The notes beneath the pieces are model-generated. The model was not told the origin of the DNA. It saw only the letters and a list, made by a program, of their open reading frames with translations, and did not search any database. A stretch of 29,701 nt of DNA from a virus. Every line of letters starts with the position of its first letter. The stretch's first letter is position 1. Position numbers and translations under genes: made by a program. Of the stretch, positions 24,241-29,701 are shown one piece after another. The stretch is taken from IMG/VR virus record IMGVR_UViG_3300006192_000023, positions 1-29,701 of that record, one strand, 5' to 3'.

Positions 24241-24598
24241 TGTCTAAATATTTAAATGTATAACCATTAGTTTGATTTTGTACTCCTTTAAGAACTCGGT
24301 AGATGCTTTGGTTGCAAATACCTGTTTCGCGCTCACATGCTCTTGCAGAGTCGAAACAGCCTATTTCTACACCATTCTTAAACATGAGTACTTTTTTACC
24401 GGTACCATAATTCCAAGGCTTCTTTCCTTTGGAATTATCAGGCTTAAGGTTAGCTCTGCATTTCGCTTCTATTTCAGGGCTACGCATCCATTTTATGCCC
24501 TTTTTACCTTTATGCCAAGGGTTGTGGCCTTTTATAAATTTACCCTTAATCCTTTGAGGCCTTTCCGGGTAAATTTTCAACTCATAACTACTCATCAT
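24227..24598 (-). CDS. NUMOD-like DNA-binding protein without nuclease domain
   Basis: A 123-residue basic protein. FIKGHNPWHKGKKGIKW and SKGKKPWNYGTGKK (about 20-80) recall the NUMOD3 repeat, and the C-terminal VEIGCFDSARACERETGICN followed by QSIYRVLKG has the helix-turn-helix form of NUMOD1, both found in homing endonucleases. No GIY-YIG or HNH catalytic motif is present, so it could be a domesticated remnant. The ATG at 24598 overlaps the nuclease gene by 11 bases; the longer frame from 24739 is a shadow of that gene. Confidence 0.6.
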   Translation of the reverse strand: MMSSYELKIYPERPQRIKGKFIKGHNPWHKGKKGIKWMRSPEIEAKCRANLKPDNSKGKKPWNYGTGKKVLMFKNGVEIGCFDSARACERETGICNQSIYRVLKGVQNQTNGYTFKYLDNEKG

Positions 24599-25748
24599 CG
24601 ATATCCGTTGGGTGCTCTTCTCGGAATGACCACTGAGGCCCGTCAAACAGAATAATGCCGTTATTTCCCATTTCTGCTTTGGAGTCGAATCCCGGGAAAA
24701 AGTCTTTATCTTTGCATTCTTTGACGACTGATAGAGCATAGTGAAACTTATATTTACCTAATTGAAGAGTATCAGGTCCTAGCCATAATACTGCCGGTGA
24801 ATAAGGTGGAACGGTTTGCAGCATAACCATTATGGTTACATTGAATTTTCGGCCTGTGACGTTACTCATTACTTCCTGATACATTCCCTCAGAAAGCTCG
24901 TATTTCAATTTACCAAAGTCGTACGCAAATTTGCCAATAGAGTCACACCTAGTAGTTTTAAGCGATATAACTGCATTTACGCCTATATTCTCCTCAATAT
25001 TGAACGCATCCGGACGAACTCGCAGATTTAGACCTGTAGCCTCATCTGTACCATAGAAAGACGTTTCTGATTTAGCCCCTTTAAATAGATATTGTAGAAT
25101 GCCGCCACCATAATTGTAATAGTGCTTTTTAAGCACATCAATAATTATTTTATGTTCAGGCTGAATAATCTGAAATTGACACTTCGCTTTCTCATCGGCC
25201 AGTCTTTCTTTCAGTTCTTGCATTTTCCAATCATCAAAGAATGACGGTTTCTCTCCTTTTAATTCCTGAAAGAAGTTTATCATGCGAATTACACCGTCTT
25301 TTGTGGCCAAAGACACCTCAGGAGCAACGGCCACTTTATCAAAAAGCTCTGGTTCAAGAAAAGCCATGTGAGCAAACGTACCAAGCTCAAAGTGAGATTT
25401 ATCCTTTTCTTCGAAAACCTGATTATAATCATACAGAAAATGCAGAGGAGTCTTAAGAGCTTCTTTTAAGTTGCCAGAACTTATCGACCCTTTTTTCAAG
25501 TACTCATCCATAGGATCCTGAACAACTCTACCATTAACGGATAAATCATCAAGGTTAATTTCATAATAAGGATCGTCTTTATGCTTGTTGATGTAAGCAA
25601 GCATATCTTCCACAATAGGATATTCACCAGGAGGGCATGCCAATATATCGCTTTTACTGACCTCTTCAACCGGTTTCATTCCTGATAGAACTGCAAAGTC
25701 TATACCTTGCAGTTCTTTTTCATCAATAGTGCCCGGATCAATCATCAT
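24588..25748 (-). CDS. RecE-like PD-(D/E)XK exonuclease
   Basis: A 386-residue nuclease like phage RecE/DUF3799 proteins, which chew 5' ends for strand annealing. GTFAHMAFLEPELF (123-136) is the helical motif with the family His, and RVRPDAF (243-249) supplies the first catalytic Asp (Asp247). The next motif is ISLKTT (261-266): Lys264 is there, but Ser262 stands where Asp or Glu is expected. SEGMYQEV further on matches the family's helical QxxxY segment. Activity is therefore uncertain. It overlaps its neighbour upstream by ATGA and lies with an SSB-like gene and an SbcC-like ATPase. Confidence 0.75.
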   Translation of the reverse strand: MMIDPGTIDEKELQGIDFAVLSGMKPVEEVSKSDILACPPGEYPIVEDMLAYINKHKDDPYYEINLDDLSVNGRVVQDPMDEYLKKGSISSGNLKEALKTPLHFLYDYNQVFEEKDKSHFELGTFAHMAFLEPELFDKVAVAPEVSLATKDGVIRMINFFQELKGEKPSFFDDWKMQELKERLADEKAKCQFQIIQPEHKIIIDVLKKHYYNYGGGILQYLFKGAKSETSFYGTDEATGLNLRVRPDAFNIEENIGVNAVISLKTTRCDSIGKFAYDFGKLKYELSEGMYQEVMSNVTGRKFNVTIMVMLQTVPPYSPAVLWLGPDTLQLGKYKFHYALSVVKECKDKDFFPGFDSKAEMGNNGIILFDGPQWSFREEHPTDIDDE

Positions 25749-26143
25749 CCTAGAGTATTAACATCAAACTTCATCGTTGAGCCGTTTGTCGCCTTATTCT
25801 GCGATTTTCCGCGATAGATTATTTCGACAGGAGTTTTTGCATCAAGCTTAGAAACAGCATCAACAAGAATCATCTGACCGGCTATAAAGCATTCTGTCTC
25901 AGATACAAAAACACCGCACTTGATAATCTCACCATCTTCGTTCGGAATTTCTTTAATTCCCATATAAAAGCACCTGACAGGTTTGTCTTTAATCGCTGCC
26001 CAGTCGTCAGCTGTTTTGTACTTTAATGTCAATGAGAACTTAGGTTTTAAGCTTTCCAATTGAGCTAAACTATCAGTGTTCGGCATAAAAAAACTTACTT
26101 CTGTTCCAGCAGCTTGTGCTACTGCATTTGATTTTGATTCCAT
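25745..26143 (-). CDS. Candidate ssDNA-binding / annealing accessory protein
   Basis: A 132-residue beta-rich protein. The alternating strands FSLTLKYKTADDW, CGVFVSETECFIAG and TPVEIIYRGKSQN suggest an OB-like barrel. It lies between the SbcC-like ATPase and the RecE-like nuclease, a common position for the ssDNA-binding partner of phage recombination systems. No aromatic DNA-binding signature or acidic tail can be pointed to, so the role is inferred from position and fold. Its start is 9 bases after a perfect TAACCAATTAAA leader. Confidence 0.45.
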   Translation of the reverse strand: MESKSNAVAQAAGTEVSFFMPNTDSLAQLESLKPKFSLTLKYKTADDWAAIKDKPVRCFYMGIKEIPNEDGEIIKCGVFVSETECFIAGQMILVDAVSKLDAKTPVEIIYRGKSQNKATNGSTMKFDVNTLG

Positions 26144-26152
26144 AATAAAATG

Positions 26153-26164
26153 TTTAATTGGTTA
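26153..26164 (-). promoter_or_regulatory. Recurrent leader TAACCAATTAAA
   Basis: Perfect copy, 9 bases before the ATG at 26143. Confidence 0.6.
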
Positions 26165-26167
26165 TAT

Positions 26168-26179
26168 GGCAATATTGCC
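26168..26179. promoter_or_regulatory. 12-bp perfect palindrome
   Basis: GGCAATATTGCC lies in the gap between the SbcC-like gene and its downstream neighbour, just before the recurrent leader. It could be an operator or a small RNA hairpin limiting read-through. Confidence 0.35.
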
Positions 26180-26187
26180 TATTTAAA

Positions 26188-27507
26188 TCAAATTGATAAT
26201 TTCTCACCGGTATTATCTTCATAGCTTTCGACAATTTGGTTGTCTTTCAATAAAATGAAGTTTTTACCATCAGGGGCTTTCTTACCCACATATTCAATCA
26301 CCAACTGGAATCCTTGTCCAGTTAAGTACTTCTCGACTTCGTTTTGTTTATCTTCATCCAATAAATTCCAATCCTCAAGAAATATATATTTAAGCTCAGG
26401 ATTTGTTGAAGCCATTAATATTGGCACAATTTTAAGAAGTTCACCAGCAGAGAAGTAAGGAGCTCTAATCGGCTTCCCATCAAGCAATAAACCACCATCA
26501 TCATCAATGCTGAGATTTTTGAATGGGAGTTTCATATCCTTGATAAAGGCTAATCGCTTATCCTCTATTTCTTTTATCTTCCGTTTGTTTACGGATATCT
26601 CGTCCTCTTTAGACCGCTTAAGTTCGATGTTCTTACACCACTCTTTATAAACCATTGCTTGATGATTTATTGATGATGCATCCTCTATTTGTTTGTCGAT
26701 ATCATCTGTTAGAATCATCGGTTTGGGATAATCAGCATTCTTGATCATGTCTTTCCCGGTCGTTATTCGTGCGACCAATCCAGCCTTTTTATCTTCAAGC
26801 TCTTTAATTTGCCTTTCTATATCAGAAACCTCATTCTCCAGCATAAGAATGCCAGACTTCATTCGATCGATATTAGCTTGCTTTTCTTGCTGTTCCTGAT
26901 TAAACTTAAGAAGTTCGTTTTTTCGATTATTGAGTTCTCGAACATCAACTTCATTAACCGGCTCACAACTAGAAGACAGACCTTCAAATTGTTTCATGTC
27001 TCTATTTAGAAGAGTGGAATTTTGTTTCAATCTTGAAAGCTCGATATCGTATGATGAAGTATCTATTCCAAGAGCTAATGCTTGCTGCTTAGAGCTCAAG
27101 TCAATAAACTTTTTAGGAGCAATAAGAAACACGTTAAAGAGATCATTGAGAAACTGCTGATCGAGATTGTAACCTTCAGGAGCCTCAAATTTAAGTTCCG
27201 TACCACTCTTGGTAAGTTTACGAATCACCTTAATCTCTGCATTCTTTTTTTCATCGAACAATACCATCTCTCCTTTGGCCGTTGGAGATGATGGACCAAT
27301 GAATCGGAAACGTTCCCCTATTACCGGTGTATTACCTCCTGATGCTTTCTCTGCAATTCCCTGAAACATGAACCAGATGCCTGTCAACCCAATTGTTGAC
27401 TTTCCTGATCCGTTAACACCTGTAAGGTAAGTGATGTTTTCATCAAAACTGACCTCAACCTGTCCGTACTTTGCGAAGTTGTCTAACTTCAAGCTGTTAA
27501 TCTTCAT
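26188..27507 (-). CDS. SbcC/RecF-like AAA ATPase
   Basis: A 439-residue SMC-like ATPase: an N-terminal strand set (SLKLDNFAKYGQVEVSF), Walker A GVNGSGKST (30-38), a coiled-coil arm (about 185-310), then the ABC signature-like YFSAGELLKIVP (about 347-358) and Walker B KYIFLEDWNLLDE (about 371-383). No CxxC zinc hook is present and the arm is short, so it is a compact phage type. It should act with the nuclease and SSB-like proteins in end processing or replication. It starts 6 bases after a perfect leader motif. Confidence 0.85.
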   Translation of the reverse strand: MKINSLKLDNFAKYGQVEVSFDENITYLTGVNGSGKSTIGLTGIWFMFQGIAEKASGGNTPVIGERFRFIGPSSPTAKGEMVLFDEKKNAEIKVIRKLTKSGTELKFEAPEGYNLDQQFLNDLFNVFLIAPKKFIDLSSKQQALALGIDTSSYDIELSRLKQNSTLLNRDMKQFEGLSSSCEPVNEVDVRELNNRKNELLKFNQEQQEKQANIDRMKSGILMLENEVSDIERQIKELEDKKAGLVARITTGKDMIKNADYPKPMILTDDIDKQIEDASSINHQAMVYKEWCKNIELKRSKEDEISVNKRKIKEIEDKRLAFIKDMKLPFKNLSIDDDGGLLLDGKPIRAPYFSAGELLKIVPILMASTNPELKYIFLEDWNLLDEDKQNEVEKYLTGQGFQLVIEYVGKKAPDGKNFILLKDNQIVESYEDNTGEKLSI

Positions 27508-27513
27508 GATTTG

Positions 27514-27525
27514 TTTAATTGGTTA
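27514..27525 (-). promoter_or_regulatory. Recurrent leader TAACCAATTAAA
   Basis: Perfect copy, 6 bases before the ATG at 27507. Its TAA is also the stop of the 32-aa ORF upstream. Confidence 0.6.
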
Positions 27526-27621
27526 ATTGTTATACATTAAATGTTCTGCTATCACATAAATTAGATAAGAGGCAATACCCATCAGGATTGACGCTATTAC
27601 CAAAAACTTATTATCATTCAT
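27523..27621 (-). CDS. 32-aa single-pass membrane peptide
   Basis: A very short ORF, MNDNKFLVIASILMGIASYL followed by IYVIAEHLMYNN. A hydrophobic helix spans most of its length. It overlaps the end of the 51-aa ORF by 8 bases and its stop coincides with the leader of the SbcC-like gene, so it fits the operon spacing exactly. Role unknown. Confidence 0.5.
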   Translation of the reverse strand: MNDNKFLVIASILMGIASYLIYVIAEHLMYNN

Positions 27622-27769
27622 CTTTGTAGTGTATCACTAAATCATCACACACTACTAAGCTCATTAAGTCTTTTTTAAGAGATTCTTTTGAATCAGTTTG
27701 CATTTGAAATGGGATATCAAGTATAACCTTACCATTTGCGATAATCTCAAGCCTCTCAGTAGTGTACAT
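27614..27769 (-). CDS. 51-aa small protein
   Basis: A short ORF, beginning MYTTERLEIIANGKVILDIP and ending VVCDDLVIHYKDE. The mix of strands and a charged middle (TDSKESLKKDL) looks like a genuine small domain. It begins 10 bases after the stop of the cysteine-rich gene and fills what would otherwise be an empty stretch. No family recognised. Confidence 0.55.
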   Translation of the reverse strand: MYTTERLEIIANGKVILDIPFQMQTDSKESLKKDLMSLVVCDDLVIHYKDE

Positions 27770-27779
27770 GACATTAATA

Positions 27780-28088
27780 TTATTTTAGTATATTTGCAGT
27801 ATTCAAATCCATTTGTGATTTCACAATAGATTTGTTTAATTGGTTAGCCCCAGATTGTCTGTGAGAGATAGTTTGGGGCTTTTCCATCTCCATATAGCAT
27901 TTATCGCACACAATTCTGCTCTCCTTTACCCATTTTCCATTAGAAGCTCGGTATTCCAGTTCTACCTTAGAGCCATCTCCAATTATCTCATCTTCGCATT
28001 GGTCACAGAACACATGATCTTGCCAACAATGTTTTGATTTGCATTCGGAGCAGTCGTTGACCGGGCACATATAATCATCCTTTTTCAT
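27780..28088 (-). CDS. Cysteine-rich zinc-binding protein
   Basis: A 102-residue protein with many Cys pairs: CPVNDCSECKSKHC (8-21), CDQCED (28-33) and CDKCYMEME (61-69), suggesting two treble-clef or zinc-ribbon sites. The C-terminus from about residue 75 (SGANQLNKSIVKSQMDLN) is unstructured and lies over a DNA hairpin, a leader motif copy and a palindrome, so this end may be under RNA or DNA constraints rather than protein ones. It overlaps the upstream gene by ATGA. Confidence 0.6.
   Translation of the reverse strand: MKKDDYMCPVNDCSECKSKHCWQDHVFCDQCEDEIIGDGSKVELEYRASNGKWVKESRIVCDKCYMEMEKPQTISHRQSGANQLNKSIVKSQMDLNTANILK
27813..27826. promoter_or_regulatory. Inverted repeat TTGTGA-2-TCACAA
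   Basis: A perfect 6-bp inverted repeat with a 2-base spacer, within the last codons of the cysteine-rich gene and shortly after a leader copy. It looks like a dimer-binding operator. The half-site resembles the CRP core but the spacing is too short for CRP. Confidence 0.35.
27835..27846 (-). promoter_or_regulatory. Recurrent leader TAACCAATTAAA inside a gene
   Basis: Perfect copy, but read in frame as ANQLNK within the cysteine-rich protein. A GTG lies 10 bases after it in the same frame. It may serve an internal start or the downstream 51-aa gene, or be a relic of an earlier gene end. Confidence 0.45.
27846..27880. other. GC-rich hairpin (7-bp stem, 21-base loop)
   Basis: AGCCCCA at 27846-27852 pairs with TGGGGCT at 27874-27880. 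On the plus strand a short TTTT follows, so it could be a weak terminator for plus-strand transcripts; on the minus strand it leads straight into the recurrent leader. It stands out in this AT-rich region. Confidence 0.4.
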
Positions 28089-28363
28089 ATGAACTCATGC
28101 GTATTAATCCAAGCATCGAAACTCGCCCTGTCAATCATCATATTTGCACCCTTACGAGTAAACTTCAATTTTCCATCCTGAATAGCACGATCAACTTTTC
28201 TCCTAGATGATAGCTTGTAACATTCCGATATTTTCATTTGCGGTTTTATTGCTCCTAATTGGAGAAGAGTCTCTTTAGTAGCATACTTAGATACGTTAAG
28301 GATTAATCTCCTAAGCTCCATGCCGCTCATTGTGACTATATCATTTTTAATATCATTCTCCAT
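28085..28363 (-). CDS. Excisionase-like HTH DNA-binding protein
   Basis: A 92-residue protein. Residues about 42-90 (MKISECYKLSSRRKVDRAIQ, then DGKLKFTRKGANMMIDRASF) form the winged helix of MerR/excisionase-type (HTH_17) proteins: helix, turn, recognition helix with Arg/Lys, and the wing with IDRASFDAWI. The N-terminal 40 residues are helical. It may act as an early regulator or as Xis, but no integrase is in the window. It overlaps both neighbours. Confidence 0.65.
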   Translation of the reverse strand: MENDIKNDIVTMSGMELRRLILNVSKYATKETLLQLGAIKPQMKISECYKLSSRRKVDRAIQDGKLKFTRKGANMMIDRASFDAWINTHEFI

Positions 28364-28541
28364 ATCTAGCCTCTTTATATGTATTGATCGTAACTAATGC
28401 CATTAAAACCAACATTATGATATATATCGATATCACAAAAGCAGGTGAGTTGAGTTTGATACCCATCGACATGTGGGCTACAGGGTACGAAAGCAATATG
28501 CAATCAATTATGATGCTGAAAATAAATTCAATCCATTTCAT
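28353..28541 (-). CDS. Small two-helix membrane protein
   Basis: A 62-residue protein with two hydrophobic segments (IEFIFSIIIDCILLSYPVA, and FVISIYIIMLVLMALVTI) and a short basic/acidic end (NTYKEARYGE). It overlaps the LuxR-type gene by 14 bases and the excisionase-like gene by 11 bases. It could be a superinfection exclusion or regulatory partner of the membrane-attached HTH protein next to it; no motif supports either. Confidence 0.55.
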   Translation of the reverse strand: MKWIEFIFSIIIDCILLSYPVAHMSMGIKLNSPAFVISIYIIMLVLMALVTINTYKEARYGE

Positions 28542-28869
28542 AATATTCAGTTCTATTGGTTCTTCTTGTTCTAGCCCTCATTGTCGATGCATTAACGTTT
28601 GTAAGTTGTACGCAAACTAATACCAGGCAGCAAGTAGCTATTATCTGTTTTTTCATATCGGACCAGTTTATATTAAGATTAAACTTCTTATTAATCCACC
28701 AAGCCCCTAATTCATTGAGTTTATTGGTTCCGGTTTTTTTGTAAGCATTATCAATATGAATATTCACAGTACCGTAAGCAATATTAAGTTCGTCTGCAAT
28801 CTCTTTTTTAGCAAGTCCGCAAGCCACAAGACCAGCAACTTGATTCTCTTTTCTACTCAACCCTTTCAT
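28528..28869 (-). CDS. LuxR-type HTH protein with C-terminal membrane segment
   Basis: A 113-residue protein. Residues 4-58 form a LuxR/GerE HTH: LSRKENQVAGLVACGLAKKE, IADELNIAYGTVNIHIDNAY and the KKTGTNK loop. After a short linker comes a hydrophobic stretch at about 75-94 (IIATCCLVLVCVQLTN) and an Arg/Thr tail (RARTRRTNRTEYYEMD). The ATG at 28869 overlaps the preceding stop by 17 bases; a start at 28968 would duplicate upstream coding. No receiver or ligand domain exists. A Met directly before the hydrophobic stretch (28656) could instead start a 42-aa exported peptide. Confidence 0.7.
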   Translation of the reverse strand: MKGLSRKENQVAGLVACGLAKKEIADELNIAYGTVNIHIDNAYKKTGTNKLNELGAWWINKKFNLNINWSDMKKQIIATCCLVLVCVQLTNVNASTMRARTRRTNRTEYYEMD

Positions 28870-29113
28870 AGCATTCAGGACACACTTTTTTTGAGACCTC
28901 ATTAACATTATTAATAAGATTCTTCTCTCTTTCCATAGCATCATTAAGCATCTCAATCGCACATTCAATAATACCGGGTTTGAGTGATTTATATTTGCCT
29001 GACAGCACCTTACTCACAAGTGCTTCCGAACATCCTTGTGCATCGGCTATTTGCTTTCTAAATCCATTCGGGTAATATTTGTTTAGCCCGACTTTTAATC
29101 CTTCCAAATCCAT
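28853..29113 (-). CDS. Small HTH regulator
   Basis: An 86-residue protein. Residues 18-45 (RKQIADAQGCSEALVSKVLS) read as a Cro/CI-like helix-turn-helix, followed by IIECAIEMLNDA, a probable dimer helix, and a C-terminal CPEC pair. As one of the first genes in the array it is likely to set early transcription. It starts 11 bases after a perfect leader motif. Confidence 0.6.
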   Translation of the reverse strand: MDLEGLKVGLNKYYPNGFRKQIADAQGCSEALVSKVLSGKYKSLKPGIIECAIEMLNDAMEREKNLINNVNEVSKKVCPECYERVE

Positions 29114-29124
29114 AATATGATCTA

Positions 29125-29136
29125 TTTAATTGGTTA
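29125..29136 (-). promoter_or_regulatory. Recurrent leader TAACCAATTAAA
   Basis: Perfect copy, 11 bases before the ATG at 29113 and one base after the stop of the 180-aa gene. Confidence 0.6.
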
Positions 29137-29137
29137 G

Positions 29138-29680
29138 TTACTGAATGGGAGTTTCTCCCTGAATAAACTTATCAATGCTATTCTTTAAATCTTCTAATGA
29201 GCCGATGATACCATCGTTACATTTCTTAAGCTCATCCTCCGAATAATCATTAATGGACCGCATACCTCCAATCTCCCTTTGATAGTCGTTGACACGCCTC
29301 TTTATGGCAGCATTATCTTTTATTGTATTAAGCTGACGCGCAAACCCATCCATTACGGAGTTTATCAAGTAATATCTGGATTGTTCACGAAGCTGACCTC
29401 GGGTTATTGCACCCTTATGATCATCTACTTTCGTCTTAAAATCATACCCATACTTTGCTAACCATGAGCCTATCTCTGACAACACACCTGTATTGCAATT
29501 TATATTTTTCCATTGCAAAGGAGAGACCTTTGAAACATCCTCAATACTGGCGGCAATTCTAGCGTGAAGCTGTTCAGGCGCCAAATTATCAATACCTAAA
29601 GCTTTCCATACGAAAGAACTTGCTCTGGGAGAAAGTCCTTTAATCCAATAACCATTTTGTTCAAGTTCCATTTTTATCAT
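29138..29680 (-). CDS. Hypothetical 180-aa protein, first gene of the window
   Basis: A soluble, mainly helical protein with no family I recognise. Parts such as GYWIKGLSPRASSFVWKALG and QLHARIAASIEDVSKVSPLQ look structured; QREIGGMRSINDYSEDELKK may be a coiled coil. The start could be the ATG at 29680 or at 29671 three codons on. Being first in the visible array, ahead of regulators, it is probably an early protein; its promoter would lie in or beyond the right edge. Confidence 0.5.
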   Translation of the reverse strand: MIKMELEQNGYWIKGLSPRASSFVWKALGIDNLAPEQLHARIAASIEDVSKVSPLQWKNINCNTGVLSEIGSWLAKYGYDFKTKVDDHKGAITRGQLREQSRYYLINSVMDGFARQLNTIKDNAAIKRRVNDYQREIGGMRSINDYSEDELKKCNDGIIGSLEDLKNSIDKFIQGETPIQ

Positions 29681-29701
29681 TGTTTTATAGAGTAAATAAT
29701 C

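Noticed and set aside
24272-24655. 127-codon open frame on the plus strand
   Set aside because: It is antisense to the NUMOD-like gene and has shadow-like composition.
24599-24739. Upstream extension of the NUMOD-like gene
   Set aside because: The extra 47 codons overlap the nuclease gene; the ATG pair at the nuclease stop is the natural start.
27846-27883. Rho-independent terminator on the plus strand
   Set aside because: The stem is only 7 bp with a 21-base loop and four T residues, it lies within a gene, and no plus-strand gene leads to it; kept as a hairpin only.
28870-28968. Upstream extension of the LuxR-type gene
   Set aside because: It would lie wholly in the coding region of the HTH regulator, and the HTH domain begins just after the ATG at 28869.
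1-29701. CRISPR array, diversity-generating retroelement, tRNA genes or insertion sequences
   Set aside because: No spaced identical direct repeats, reverse transcriptase, cloverleaf-like sequence or transposase was found by reading.

Overview
This window reads as one long phage or prophage gene array from a Bacteroidetes host, most likely Bacteroides or a close relative. Every supported gene lies on the minus strand, so the array is transcribed from right (base 29701) to left. The DNA is AT-rich, genes abut or overlap (often ATGA), Shine-Dalgarno sequences are weak or absent, and several leaders carry a TAnnTTTG box, the -7 element of Bacteroidetes promoters. No tRNA, rRNA, integrase, CI-type repressor, transposase, reverse transcriptase or CRISPR array was seen. 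The host assignment is inference from these features and from remembered family resemblance.

Reading in the direction of transcription: (1) 29680-27523, early control: an unrecognised 180-aa protein, a small helix-turn-helix protein, a LuxR-type HTH protein with a C-terminal membrane segment, a two-helix membrane protein, an excisionase-like DNA-binding protein, a cysteine-rich protein, and two very small ORFs of 51 and 32 codons. (2) 27507-23205, recombination and DNA ends: an SbcC/RecF-like ATPase, a candidate ssDNA-binding protein, a RecE-like PD-(D/E)XK nuclease, a NUMOD-like protein, an unrecognised coiled-coil protein and an HNH nuclease. (3) 23134-18553, modification and replication: a large SF2 helicase-methyltransferase fusion, a DUF6291-type replication protein that contains iteron-like repeats, a DnaC-like ATPase and two small proteins. 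(4) 18566-14809, accessory and nucleotide genes: PcfK, PcfJ, a MazG/DUF550-like pyrophosphohydrolase, an ASCH protein, a 59-aa helical protein, a HAD phosphatase and a NinG-like protein.

(5) 14755-11452, DNA packaging: ParB-fused methyltransferase, 64-aa protein, small and large terminase. This block starts behind a promoter-like element at 14780-14812. (6) 11375-9717, lysis: XhlA-like coiled-coil membrane protein, holin, amidase endolysin and a spanin-like membrane protein. (7) 9715-3417, three small genes and then the tail: assembly chaperone with a probable -1 frameshift extension, tape measure, and a large tail-tip protein. (8) 3405-72: a small structural protein, the portal and the head-morphogenesis protein. 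The major capsid, tail tube and head-tail connector genes are not here and may lie beyond the left edge, behind a second copy of the promoter-like element at 14-46.

The most interesting points are: a 33-bp promoter-like element present twice with 29 of 33 identical bases; a 12-bp leader (TAACCAATTAAA on the coding strand) that sits 6-11 bases before five start codons in the early region; a 9-T slippery run that opens a 98-codon -1 frame in the tail chaperone gene; 33-bp-spaced repeats beside an AT-rich stretch inside the replication gene, arranged like the lambda O-gene origin; a portal protein with a DnaJ-like four-cysteine zinc module; and terminase, lysis and tail genes that precede portal and head genes.
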